Source: Ignavibacteria bacterium
Lineage (GTDB): Bacteria > Bacteroidota > Ignavibacteria > Kapaibacteriales > UBA2268
DNA length: 50,168 nt
Reading direction: 5' to 3'
Assembly (NCBI GenBank): GCA_016844745.1
Contig: JAERMQ010000053.1
Span: 1 to 50,168 of the forward strand
The position numbers and the translations under genes were made by a program. The notes under the pieces are model-generated. The model did no database searches. It was not told the origin of the DNA and saw nothing but the letters and a program-made list of their open reading frames with translations. Every line of letters starts with the position of its first letter. The stretch's first letter is position 1. Below, piece after piece: positions 42,415 through 50,168 of the stretch.

Positions 42415-44865
42415 ATGACAAGTTTACGATTTATTCTTCTTTCACTATTTTTAGGAAGCTGCCTGTTTTGTACGATTAAGGCTCAGGAAACCGAAAATGT
42501 CGAACCTGACTCAATTACATTCAATAAATGGAACGTGACTCAATACGGCATTTTTGCTCATTATCAAAGAGGGTTTCTATTTGCCGATTTCAAAGAATTA
42601 CCCGGATACCCAAGTTGCTGTCCGCAATATAGCGGTGGTTCCGGCAATGGCTTCGATATTGGCTTTTTGTATGAATCGCCTTTCGACCAGACATACTTCC
42701 TTTCAACCAGGCTCGATTTTAATTATACTTCATCCGAATTGACTTCCTCAGAACCCACTTTAGTAGGATATAACGGCAGGGAATACAAGGGAAGTTTCGA
42801 CCATATTATATCATCATATTTTGTCGGTATCGAGGCTCAAGCCTATTATGGAGCCAGGTTTAATGACCGCTTCCTTTTATTTGGTGGTTTGGGATTTAAC
42901 TATTTTTTAAAAGGCACCTTCGACCAGGCAGAAAAGTTATCAGAACCTGCAAATTTTGGCACTTTCGAGAATGGCAAACGAACCAGAAACGAAATAACGG
43001 GGGAACCAATTCCGGATTTACTCGGCTTCGATATTCATCTGGGAATAGGCGCATCCTACGAATTTCCCATGAACAAAAAACGCACAGTCCGGCTTGCTCC
43101 CGAACTGTTTTTCAATTATTCGCTTACTCCTTATGTAAAAAATATTAGTTGGTCCGGCGCCTGGATTAAAGCAGGAGTTGCTTTGAAATTTTCCGAGAAA
43201 AAAGAATTTCCCCTTAGTATTGCCTTGAGCGATGTCGATGCTGTTTTAATTGACCATTTTACAACTACCTGTTCCGGTTCATGGACTCAGATGAATAAAA
43301 AAGAGATAACAATTTATCCTGAGGCTGAGACAACCATTGGACTTGCAAAATGGGACTTAGTGCTGAAAGCAAATAACCGTGTATTAAAATCATTTACCGG
43401 TTCAAAGCTACCAGATGAATTGACCTATACCTTTGATTCGGATACAACTTTGATTCAGGATATTACCGATAGTATTAATTATAAATTTACGGTTCTTGAT
43501 AACGATGATAAAACCGAAAGTATAGAGAAATCATTTGGAATTAACCATAAAAATCACAATTTTTCGGTTTCCGTCGAGTCGGATTATGTTAGCGGTATCG
43601 GTTCAGCTACAAGTGAAGCCGCTGTTAAAATCGAAAGAACAATTTCGACTAATATGAGACCACTGCTGAATTATGTTTTTTATGATTACAAACAGAGCAG
43701 GCTTCCACAAAGATATATCAGGTTAAGCAAAAAGGCAGCCAATGAATTTGATTTGATTGACCTGCATAACGAAAAAGCATTAACCTCCTATTACCATATT
43801 CTTAATATAGTTGGAAGGCGAATGACGGACAACCCCGCTGCAGTAATTACTCTTGCCGGATGCAACTCCGGAACCGGGGATGAAAAGGGCGATATTGAAC
43901 TTTCTCTTGCAAGGGCTGATAATGTCCGGGCTTATCTAAGGGATGTATGGAAAATTCCACAGGCAAGAATGAAAGTTTCACCTAATATTCCAACTGACGG
44001 CGCACCAAGAAAACCCAGTATGGCTGGAAGAGAAAGGGACTTCAAACAGGCTGACGAAGAGAACAGAAGAGTCGAAATTATTCCTGACCCGGAATATATG
44101 TCTATCATTGAACCTGTTATCACTACCGATACTTTTTATATTGCTCAAATCGGCAGGGTATATTTATATCCCAAAGTCCAGTCTTCTTTCGGTATTCAAA
44201 GCTGGAACTGCAGTATAACCAGGGATGGCGAAGAAATTCAATCTTTCTCCGGTAAGGATTCCGTCCCGAATAAAATTCTTATTGATGTGGATAATAACAT
44301 TGACGATTATATTAAAAACCAGAACGATTTACATTATCGATTTGCATTCAATAATTCCAAATCGATGGAATGTGGTTTCGAAGGCGATATTCCAATCAGG
44401 TTTACTACCAAGGACTCTACTCTCGATAAATTTAGTTTAATCTTATTCGAATTCAACAGTTCAGATGTTAAAGCCAGGAATGAAGAAATTGTCAATATAA
44501 TTCGTGAGCGGATTCAGGATGGCGCTGTGGTTTCGATAACGGGCTATACCGATATGTTAGGCGACAGACCCGGTAATCAACTTCTTTCCAAAAAACGTGC
44601 TATATCCACTTGTGATAAACTTTTCGGTTTTGAATCAAAGAAATTGGCAGATTTCGATATGAATGAAATTTCTACCAATGACGTTATTCTGAAAAAGCTT
44701 TTATCATTCGATAGTCCAAGCGGCAAGAAATCCATATTTTTCAATGTTAAAGGATTAGGCGAAGACGAGCCGTTGCTCTATGATAATGAAACACCCGAAG
44801 GACGATTCTACTGCAGGACAGTGACCGTCGAAGTATGGAATCCAATGACTCAATTTAATAAATAA
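42415..44865 (+). CDS. OmpA-family protein with N-terminal barrel and two OmpA-like regions
   Basis: An 816-aa outer-membrane protein. Signal 'SLRFILLSLFLGSCLFCTIK' before AQ. About residues 40-260 have barrel-like strands ('YFVGIEAQAYYGARFNDRFL', 'FDIHLGIGASYEFPMN'). There are two OmpA/peptidoglycan-binding-like regions: about 415-560 ('NYVFYDYKQSRLPQRYIRL', 'AVITLAGCNSGTGDEKGDIE', 'LSLARADNVRAYLRD') and about 670-805 ('FSLILFEFNSSDVKARNEEI', 'AVVSITGYTDMLGDRPGNQL', 'LSKKRAISTCD'). Two such domains in one protein are less common. Being directly downstream of the VWA/T9SS genes, it may anchor the surface module to the cell wall; that link is inference. Confidence 0.87.
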   Translation: MTSLRFILLSLFLGSCLFCTIKAQETENVEPDSITFNKWNVTQYGIFAHYQRGFLFADFKELPGYPSCCPQYSGGSGNGFDIGFLYESPFDQTYFLSTRLDFNYTSSELTSSEPTLVGYNGREYKGSFDHIISSYFVGIEAQAYYGARFNDRFLLFGGLGFNYFLKGTFDQAEKLSEPANFGTFENGKRTRNEITGEPIPDLLGFDIHLGIGASYEFPMNKKRTVRLAPELFFNYSLTPYVKNISWSGAWIKAGVALKFSEKKEFPLSIALSDVDAVLIDHFTTTCSGSWTQMNKKEITIYPEAETTIGLAKWDLVLKANNRVLKSFTGSKLPDELTYTFDSDTTLIQDITDSINYKFTVLDNDDKTESIEKSFGINHKNHNFSVSVESDYVSGIGSATSEAAVKIERTISTNMRPLLNYVFYDYKQSRLPQRYIRLSKKAANEFDLIDLHNEKALTSYYHILNIVGRRMTDNPAAVITLAGCNSGTGDEKGDIELSLARADNVRAYLRDVWKIPQARMKVSPNIPTDGAPRKPSMAGRERDFKQADEENRRVEIIPDPEYMSIIEPVITTDTFYIAQIGRVYLYPKVQSSFGIQSWNCSITRDGEEIQSFSGKDSVPNKILIDVDNNIDDYIKNQNDLHYRFAFNNSKSMECGFEGDIPIRFTTKDSTLDKFSLILFEFNSSDVKARNEEIVNIIRERIQDGAVVSITGYTDMLGDRPGNQLLSKKRAISTCDKLFGFESKKLADFDMNEISTNDVILKKLLSFDSPSGKKSIFFNVKGLGEDEPLLYDNETPEGRFYCRTVTVEVWNPMTQFNK

Positions 44866-44871
44866 TCAATT

Positions 44872-45085
44872 GAGGCTGTCACGAAAAGTCAACAAGAAAG
44901 TCATAATTATTATTGAATTTACCACCCCCTACCCCCTCCTAAAATAGGAGGGGAAATTAAATCCCCTCCTATTTTAGGAGGGGGTAGGGGGTGGTAAATT
45001 AGTTCATTTCCTTGTCAGTGAAAGCTCGATTTTACTTTTGCCTCTGAATGACTTTCTTCCCATTTTTGGACTTTTGAGACAGCTA
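44872..45085. repeat. Nested inverted repeat with 39-bp C/G-run stem
   Basis: Outer ends GAGGCTGTCACGAAAAGTC / GACTTTTGAGACAGC and inner AAGAAAGTCAT / ATGACTTTCTT surround a perfect hairpin (44916-45000) with arms AATTTACCACCCCCTACCCC... The layout is like the composite elements, but the central hairpin has its own sequence and there is no GAATCCA hairpin. Located between convergent genes. Confidence 0.88.
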
Positions 45086-45117
45086 CGATAGTAATCTTAT
45101 TGACTGTTTGGTATAAT

Positions 45118-45648
45118 TTATATCCTGCCTGCATCTACATAAGAAATGGATTTATTTTGAGCTGTCACAATCATTTCTGCAAATTCCCGAACAGCGCCAT
45201 TGCCTCCCGAAGCTTTGCATACATATCCCGCACTCTGGCGTACAGCATCCACTGCATCGGACGGGCAGGCAGAAACACCGACTATTTTTATTATTTCAAG
45301 GTCATTTATATCATCGCCTATATATGCAATCTCATTAGTTGTTAGTCCACGAGTTTGAGCAAGTTCTCTTATATCGGCTACTTTGTCTTTGGAATTAATA
45401 ATGCAATCCTCAATTTCTAATTTGCGGGCACGTGCCTGAGCAATTAAAGAATTTTCACTTGTAATGATAGCAGTAAAAATTCCTGAATTTTGCAGCAGCT
45501 TAATTCCCATTCCGTCGCGAGTAGAAAAACGTTTTAGCTCCTCGCCGCGTTCGGTGTAGTACATTGCGCCATCGGTTAATGTACCGTCAACATCCATGGC
45601 AAGCAATTTTATTTTCCTTAATTTTTCGGTCAATGATTCAAATGTCAT
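45118..45648 (-). CDS. kdsC: 3-deoxy-D-manno-octulosonate 8-phosphate phosphatase
   Basis: A 176-aa HAD phosphatase of the KdsC type, which dephosphorylates Kdo-8-P on the way to LPS inner core. HAD motifs: DVDGTLTDG (19-27), 'AIITSENS' (motif II Thr/Ser), conserved Lys in 'SKDKVADI', and GDDINDL (about 111). The absence of a cap domain and the length fit KdsC tetramers. No other kds gene nearby. Confidence 0.92.
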   Translation of the reverse strand: MTFESLTEKLRKIKLLAMDVDGTLTDGAMYYTERGEELKRFSTRDGMGIKLLQNSGIFTAIITSENSLIAQARARKLEIEDCIINSKDKVADIRELAQTRGLTTNEIAYIGDDINDLEIIKIVGVSACPSDAVDAVRQSAGYVCKASGGNGAVREFAEMIVTAQNKSISYVDAGRI

Positions 45649-45688
45649 ATATTCTCCTTTTACTTTTTGTGTATATTTTCTTTTGGGT

Positions 45689-45790
45689 AGTTCTAAAAAT
45701 TGTCATTCCCGCGAAAGCGGGAATCCATAAAGCTGCTCTGGGAGTGGATTCCCGCTTTCGCAGGAATGACAATATTGAATTTTTAGAACT
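45689..45790. repeat. GTCATTCCCGCGAAAGCGGG-type hairpin element
   Basis: Outer AGTTCTAAAAATT/ATTTTTAGAACT, then GTCATTCC(C/T)GCGAAAGCGGG and GAATCCA, mirrored on the other side with one mismatch. It keeps the outer GTCATTC and inner GAATCCA of the other hairpins, but the middle is CGCGAAAGCGGG. The type is widespread in unrelated bacterial genomes. Confidence 0.92.
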
Positions 45791-45964
45791 CCGCTTTTCT
45801 AACTTTTCAAAATATTTGTTAAAAATATTATTCCTTTAATCTTAAAATAATCCAATGTATTGTTTACTAAAATATAAAATTTTACTCAATTTATAAGTGA
45901 AAGGTTATAATTTGAAAAAAGGATTTTATTCCATAAATTGCATTTGATAATTCAAAGGAATAGT

Positions 45965-46276
45965 ATGCAATCAAAAATACGAGTTGAAGTGCAGCATTTT
46001 GAGGGTTGCCCGAACGGACCGGTAATGCTTGGTAACGTTTTAAAAGCGATTTCAAATTTTGGTAATCAGGTTGAATTTGTTGAAACACATATAGAAACAC
46101 CTGAAGATGCAATTACCAATAAATTCCGGGGTTCGCCAACTTTACTGATAAATGGTGCTGACTTTGAGAATATGCCCGAACCGCCTGAACCGAGGCTTAG
46201 CTGCCGATTCTATCCGAATGGAGTTCCACCGGTCGAAAGAATTACAGAACGGATTCGGAGTTTGACAGGAAAATAA
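45965..46276 (+). CDS. Small thioredoxin-like protein (DF-family type)
   Basis: A 103-aa protein; start ATG 45965 follows AAAGGAA. Pattern: 'VEVQHFEGCPNGPVMLGNVL', 'VEFVETHIETPEDAITNKF', 'GSPTLLINGADFENM', then 'SCRFYPNGVPPVERI'. It resembles the thioredoxin-like 'DF family' of (seleno)proteins, in which a Cys-Pro or Sec-Pro replaces CxxC; here the residue is cysteine in GCPNG. A redox or metal/metalloid role is plausible but unproven. It is monocistronic. Confidence 0.72.
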   Translation: MQSKIRVEVQHFEGCPNGPVMLGNVLKAISNFGNQVEFVETHIETPEDAITNKFRGSPTLLINGADFENMPEPPEPRLSCRFYPNGVPPVERITERIRSLTGK

Positions 46277-46637
46277 AACTCTCTCAACCGGTTATAGAAG
46301 TAGAAAATTATGGGAAATGGATATGTCTCATAAACCAGGAATAATGTCATTCAGAGCGAAGCGAAGAATCCAGAAGCAGCACTGGGATTGGATTCTTCGC
46401 TTTGCTCTGAATGACATCCTTTCTGGTTTAAGGGGTACACTCCTGAGTGAGGATGTTTTACAATCAAAATTAATTTTTGCTCATTTTGAGACTTTTTCGT
46501 TTTTCATGTGTCATATAGAAAGAATTTGTGCAAATTTGAAAAAACTTATTCGGGAGCAGTTGTGAAGAAGCGATTTCAGAAAAGATGTGCTTGTTATCGA
46601 AAGCCGGAAACAGATAAACGATAATATGGCAGAGTTA
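46277..46637. other. Gap with hairpin element, no gene
   Basis: Contains an 18-base match (46288-46305) to the flank of tRNA-Ser, the hairpin element at 46332-46429, and a weak relative of the 35-base upstream motif near 46484-46517. An 82-codon open frame across this region is mostly translated repeat and is rejected. Confidence 0.6.
46332..46429. repeat. GTCATTC-family hairpin with AAACCAG ends
   Basis: AAACCAGGAATAATGTCATT... GAGCGAAGCGAAGAATCCAG with its near-complement ending in ...CTTTCTGGTTT. Middle part is the AGAGCGAAGCG variant also found at 4236-4312; two or three mismatches between the arms. Confidence 0.9.
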
Positions 46638-46666
46638 ATAAAAAGCCCTTCGGGGTGGAAGGGCTT
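46638..46666 (-). terminator. Intrinsic terminator of the 240-aa membrane protein gene
   Basis: Read on the minus strand, 10 bases after the stop codon: AAGCCCTTCCACCCCGAAGG then GCTTTTTATT, a nine-pair stem with a loop of six and a U-rich tail. Confidence 0.82.
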
Positions 46667-46675
46667 GGATTCATT

Positions 46676-47398
46676 TTAACTACTTGTAATCTCACCACAA
46701 ATTTCCTTAAAATCAGTAGAATACTCTTTTAATTTTTTTATTATAATATAAAATTCGAAAATATGCTTATAAAAATTTTGAATTTCAAAAACAATAAGCC
46801 CATCAGCATCTCTAAACAATTGACAATTTTTAAGATTTCTAAGAGTTAAAATTAAATTATCATCAATAAATACTGAAAAAGGAATCATAAAGATATTATC
46901 AATTATTTTTATCGTTTCATTTTTTATAAACTTAAAATAATCAATTTCAGTGTATTCACCTGATGAAGTTGTAATTTTATCATTTTCTAAAAGCCAATAT
47001 TTAAAATTCATTTTATCGTTTGAAAATGTTTTAAAAGTTTTAAAATCATCTTCATTTAAATTATTAATCTCTTTATTAGAATTGCATTTTGTCTTGAAAT
47101 AGTATAATATTATATAAAATTCTTTAACGATAAGATTTATATCTGGTTGAATACTTTTTCTGGCTTGAATTCCTTTTATATAATTTGTTAAAATTGTTGT
47201 TAAAAGATATATTAGAATTCCAGATAAATAGCCATAAGCAAGATTAACAAATACATCATTTATACCATCAACATCCATTGAAGAACAAGGATTATGAATT
47301 ATATAACATTTGAAAATTCTAATAAGAACAATCACAACAATACTAATGATTGTAAAAATCCAAAGTAGAATATTAGTGTGTGACAATATTTTTTTCAT
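46676..47398 (-). CDS. Hypothetical membrane protein with two transmembrane segments
   Basis: A 240-aa protein, not recognised. Two hydrophobic segments near the N-terminus ('ILLWIFTIISIVVIVLIRIF' and 'LAYGYLSGILIYLLTTILTN') are separated by a short Cys-containing loop ('IIHNPCSSMDVDG'). The rest is a mainly helical cytoplasmic part, very rich in Ile, Asn and Lys and AT-rich at the base level compared with the housekeeping genes. It might be an accessory (defence- or phage-related) protein. It ends at a clear terminator. Confidence 0.7.
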   Translation of the reverse strand: MKKILSHTNILLWIFTIISIVVIVLIRIFKCYIIHNPCSSMDVDGINDVFVNLAYGYLSGILIYLLTTILTNYIKGIQARKSIQPDINLIVKEFYIILYYFKTKCNSNKEINNLNEDDFKTFKTFSNDKMNFKYWLLENDKITTSSGEYTEIDYFKFIKNETIKIIDNIFMIPFSVFIDDNLILTLRNLKNCQLFRDADGLIVFEIQNFYKHIFEFYIIIKKLKEYSTDFKEICGEITSS

Positions 47399-47410
47399 TA
47401 TAATTCTTTC

Positions 47411-48046
47411 CTACACAACCACCGCCGGCACCACTCCACCCGCATTAACCACTGCAATATTGCTTGCTCCGCTGGTTTCACTGCCTTTTCTGGCTTTTAC
47501 GATATATTGAATCGGCAAACCAAGAGGATGCCCGATGTGAATAAAACTTGTTTTTGTTACTACATTGAGCAAAATCCACTGCGAATACGGCGGAATACTA
47601 TATTCAATCACAAACTGCGTGCCGGGAGCATTGCCGTTTCTGCTCCAGTCAAGCTCGATATTGCCGTCGGGAAGCAATTCCGCAACTAATTCGCTTGGGG
47701 GAATCGGATGCTGGGGATAAGTCCCGCCTTCATGCGTCGAAATTCCCAATTGCGATTTCAAAGCAGGAGTAACAGCGGGATTTGCCTGAATTTTATTCAC
47801 CACAACCCGCACTTTTTGAATAATCGAATCCTTTGTAGCGTCTTTGGTATCGACAGAGGAGGCAAGAGCGGCTTTTTTCGCTTCCACGTCGTTCAGATTT
47901 GTGGAATAAGTCGGCTGAAGAGTAGAAATCGGTGTTAAATCACCGGCAACAAGACCAAGCGCCGCAGTATTTGCAGTAGCAATAGTAACGAAATTGGCAA
48001 GCCAAGGGACAAAATCGGCGTCTTTTGTAGGAAAATAATTTGCCAT
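47411..48046 (-). CDS. Fibronectin type III-like domain protein
   Basis: A 211-aa protein without a signal peptide; ATG follows GGGAGA. The N-terminal half (about 1-110) is helical ('NLNDVEAKKAALASSVDTKD', 'SIIQKVRVVVNKIQANPAVT'); the C-terminal half (about 118-205) has a fibronectin-III-like pattern ('ELVAELLPDGNIELDWSRNG', 'TQFVIEYSIPPYSQWILLNV', 'PIQYIVKARKGSETSGASNI'). Similar proteins occur in FCB genomes with no known role. It ends 12 bases before the membrane protein gene on the same strand. Confidence 0.75.
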   Translation of the reverse strand: MANYFPTKDADFVPWLANFVTIATANTAALGLVAGDLTPISTLQPTYSTNLNDVEAKKAALASSVDTKDATKDSIIQKVRVVVNKIQANPAVTPALKSQLGISTHEGGTYPQHPIPPSELVAELLPDGNIELDWSRNGNAPGTQFVIEYSIPPYSQWILLNVVTKTSFIHIGHPLGLPIQYIVKARKGSETSGASNIAVVNAGGVVPAVVV

Positions 48047-48061
48047 CTCAAGAATCTCCCA

Positions 48062-48201
48062 AATTTATTCAAGAAAATTACAATATTTCAAAAGAAAAAC
48101 TCCAAGTTTCCAAAGAAAACAACAAGTTCTCTCTGCAAAATTACGATATTTCCAAAGAAAAAAAGCAAGTTTCTCAAGAATTATTCAATTATTCTTGAGA
48201 A
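48062..48201. repeat. Repetitive leader with a perfect palindrome
   Basis: Upstream of the fibronectin-like gene, 'tttccaaagaaaa' and 'attac(a/g)atattt' blocks recur with degenerate spacing from about 48070 to 48165, followed by an 11-bp-stem palindrome TTCTCAAGAAT...ATTCTTGAGAA at 48171-48201. No coding capacity. Confidence 0.75.
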
Positions 48202-48325
48202 ATTTGATGAGAATCTTGAGTTACTTTCAATTTTTCTTAATACAACTTCAATTTTTCCGACAATATTTTATATTTTTTTAAGATCGTATTAAATATATCT
48301 TTCGCAATTCATAATAAATTACAAA

Positions 48326-49630
48326 TTAAACAATCTTAGTTACATATTTTTTTCTAATTTCCTCTAAAAATTTCATTAAAATTGGTTTATTATCAAAATC
48401 ATTTCTTTCAACAATTTCTTTTAACTTTATCAAATTATTTGAAACCCGTTTTTCAATATTGTTAATTTGTTTATCAAAACCAGAGAAAGATAATAAACTA
48501 ATAATAATTTGATACACTGATTCAATTGTTCCGTAAAAAGTAAAACTTGACCCAATGTTAGTAAGTAGTTTTCCACCTTTTTTCACTTTTTCAATTTTTT
48601 TCATAATTTTAATTTCATTAACAACTGCTTCGGTAAAGATTTTCTGTAATTCATCTTCAAATTCACATAGCTCGCTCAAAGAGAGAATGATTTTATCAGT
48701 ATCAAATAAATCAACTTTATTTTTTGTTTTTTCCATTAATAAATTATATTTCTCAATAAATTTACTATGGAATAATGATTCTCTTAATTCAATTATCTCC
48801 TTAAAAGTTAATAAATCAAGAATTTCTACGGGGAAATATTTTTGCGTTTTATCATGAATGATATTAACAAATATTTTATAAAAAATCTCGTATTCTGATA
48901 ATTTCGTTTTCCCTTTTTCTAAATCTGTAATACTAAAATCAATAAGATTTTCTTGTGGTAATACTCCTTCGGAGTTAACTGCATGAGCACCAGACAAGTA
49001 ATATACAAAATCTGTGTAATTACATAATATTTCCCAAAGTAATTTATTACCAGTGTTTTTTCCAAGTTTATAAATATCTCCTCTTGAAGGTGAAATAATT
49101 TCACTAATTTTATCTGATAAATCACATATTACTGTATTCTTTATATCTGAGAGATTATGGCGTAGAACAGATTTTTCTTCATTCAAATCTTTTATTAAAC
49201 GTTCTTTAAACCATTGAGAAGTTAAATTGACATCCCATGATATTACAGAATCAACACTATTCATTAACAAACAATTAATATCTTCCTTTTGGGAATATAA
49301 TTCCTTCTCCTTTGATTCATTTTTTTTATAATGATAAAAGTCTGTAAAACTTTTGTATTTTGAAATTAAAGCAGGAACTAAAATACCTTTTTCTAAAACT
49401 ATCGGATTTTCCTTAATAAATTCCTGAGCTAATTCTGATTCAAAGAGATGAGATGTTGCAATTACTACAAATCCCTTGATTAAGGCAAGTAATTTTACCT
49501 TACGCTCTAAATTCAATTTTATATCATTGATTTCCTGATTATTCCATTCAACTTGAGAATATGTAACTCTATCAAATTCTGTAAAATATACTCTTGGTAA
49601 TTCAAGATTTTGAGGATCAATAAATTTCAT
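48326..49630 (-). CDS. Hypothetical protein, accessory
   Basis: Start set at ATG 49630, preceded by GGAGAG; an ATG 29 codons upstream has no ribosome site. The 434-aa protein begins MKFIDPQNLELPRVYFTEFD and shows no recognised domain. It is mostly helical and charged, with one hydrophobic stretch at about residue 365-385 ('GTIESVYQIIISLLSFSGF'). Asn/Lys/Ile-rich codon use and AT-richness differ from the core genes. Its size and setting beside a phage-type pseudogene fit a horizontally acquired accessory gene. Confidence 0.7.
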   Translation of the reverse strand: MKFIDPQNLELPRVYFTEFDRVTYSQVEWNNQEINDIKLNLERKVKLLALIKGFVVIATSHLFESELAQEFIKENPIVLEKGILVPALISKYKSFTDFYHYKKNESKEKELYSQKEDINCLLMNSVDSVISWDVNLTSQWFKERLIKDLNEEKSVLRHNLSDIKNTVICDLSDKISEIISPSRGDIYKLGKNTGNKLLWEILCNYTDFVYYLSGAHAVNSEGVLPQENLIDFSITDLEKGKTKLSEYEIFYKIFVNIIHDKTQKYFPVEILDLLTFKEIIELRESLFHSKFIEKYNLLMEKTKNKVDLFDTDKIILSLSELCEFEDELQKIFTEAVVNEIKIMKKIEKVKKGGKLLTNIGSSFTFYGTIESVYQIIISLLSFSGFDKQINNIEKRVSNNLIKLKEIVERNDFDNKPILMKFLEEIRKKYVTKIV

Positions 49631-49725
49631 TTCTAACTCTCCAATGTTTAAAAAATCAATCAATGCAAAATTAAGTGTTTGTGAGTTAATACAGGCACAC
49701 AATCTTGAGAAATCCATAAATTATT

Positions 49726-50168
49726 ATGACTAAAGATGCCTATTACTTTTCCCATGATGCATAAGCACGTCATGACGAGAAAATACTTGAGCTAAGGGCA
49801 GAACTTGGCTGGGATGGTTATGGGAACTTTTGAGCTATTATCGAATGTTTAAGGGAAGCATCCGGTTATAAAAACAGTAAGAACAGGCTTAACGGTCTTG
49901 CTTTGCAATTGTCCACCACTAAGTAACTGTTGAAAAAGGCAGGAAGAATGTCATTCTGAACGAAGTGAAGAATCCAGAAGCAGCATTGGAACTGGATTCT
50001 TCACTTCGTTCAGAATGACATTTCTCCATTTAATTTGTTTTTCAACAGTCTACTAAGGAAAAGTTGGAACAGATTATATCAAATTATGGTCTTTTCAATC
50101 TCGATGAAGAATTCTTTTGGAGTGAGAGCCTTCTTAGAAGAATGGAAGAACGTGATTCAAAGGTTCGC
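49726..50168 (+). pseudogene. DUF4373 phage-replication-type protein, broken by two stops and an inserted repeat
   Basis: The frame reads MTKDAYYFSHDA, then TAA (49762), 'ARHDEKILELRAELGWDGYG', 'NF' followed by TGA (49831) in place of the usual Trp, 'AIIECLREASGYKNSKNRLN', 'GLALQLSTTK', then a 128-base hairpin element (49924-50051), then 'EKLEQIISNYGLFNLDEEFF' and 'SESLLRRMEERDSKVR' to the window end. This is the N-terminal Lin1244/Lin1753-like DUF4373 domain of phage or integrative-element replication proteins. Joining the two sides at the duplicated ACTAAG restores the frame exactly. The two stop codons show decay beyond the insertion. Confidence 0.88.
49918..50057. mobile_element. MITE-like element with 6-bp target duplication
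   Basis: ACTAAG at 49918-49923 and again at 50052-50057 flanks a 128-base element with near-complementary ends (TAACTGTTGAAAAAGG / TTTTTCAACAGTCT) around a GTCATTC-family hairpin whose arm matches those at 31986 and 32978. This is the best evidence in the window that such hairpins insert as mobile units. Confidence 0.85.

Noticed and set aside
16874..46305. 18-base match CCGGTTATAGAAGTAGAA at tRNA-Ser and at 46288 as a pair of attachment sites
   Set aside because: The match covers only two bases of the tRNA and lies at its 5' end, while integrases use the 3' half; no integrase gene is in the window, and the region between is full of core genes.
46317..46565. 82-codon open frame on the plus strand
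   Set aside because: Most of it is translated hairpin repeat; no ribosome site or homology is apparent.

Overview
The window looks like a chromosomal contig from an AT-rich, Gram-negative member of the FCB group (Bacteroidota / Ignavibacteriota / Kapabacteria-like). The evidence is two kinds of protein with a type IX secretion (T9SS) C-terminal sorting tail, a TonB-dependent receptor paired with a DUF4249 lipoprotein, OmpA and beta-barrel outer-membrane proteins, KdsC (Kdo/LPS synthesis), weak or absent Shine-Dalgarno sites at many genes, and a large load of palindromic intergenic repeats. The exact lineage cannot be fixed without 16S or marker-gene data.

Layout. 1-2.0 kb: end of an IS3-family element abutting a WD40-like secreted protein, then a gene-free AT-rich stretch. 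2-7 kb: housekeeping genes (rpiB, gamma carbonic anhydrase-like, orphan HicB-like antitoxin, DUF123 nuclease-like, priA). 7-16.3 kb: envelope block (TonB receptor + DUF4249 lipoprotein, small beta-barrel, membrane metallophosphoesterase, 910-aa T9SS cargo) with an inserted PemK/RHH toxin-antitoxin pair. 16.8 kb: tRNA-Ser(GCU). 17-25.7 kb: mixed metabolism (methyltransferase, orphan 2Fe-2S subunit, four-helix-bundle protein, fatty acid desaturase, kinase-like protein, ZnuA-like binding protein, YtxH protein, glutamine synthetase). 26-35 kb: argF, DUF4159 protein, two tandem MNT-HEPN toxin-antitoxin modules, trpS, hybrid-free sensor kinase, beta-barrel protein, RlmI-like and TrmH-like RNA methyltransferases. 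35-36.8 kb: a two-gene ATPase + TOPRIM-like module resembling defence systems. 37-45 kb: acyl-CoA dehydrogenase, then two paralogous VWA/T9SS proteins followed by an OmpA-family protein. 45-50 kb: kdsC, a thioredoxin-like protein, then an AT-rich accessory stretch of poorly conserved genes and a phage-type DUF4373 pseudogene.

The most unusual aspect is the non-coding repeat content. At least four structural classes of palindromic element occur: (1) hairpins of the GTCATTC...GAATCCA/TGGATTC...GAATGAC type; (2) C/G-run hairpins (CCCCCTAACCCCC and relatives); (3) a composite of about 300 bp that contains both, bounded by imperfect terminal inverted repeats resembling GACTGTTGAAAA, present in three copies; (4) an unrelated element of about 117 bp with two internal hairpins and TTTTTAGAG ends, present twice. 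One minimal class-3 element sits inside the DUF4373 pseudogene flanked by a 6-bp direct repeat, and removing element plus one repeat restores the reading frame, which argues that the family is (or was) mobile. Several elements lie in the 5' parts of genes and appear to contribute start codons or N-terminal residues.
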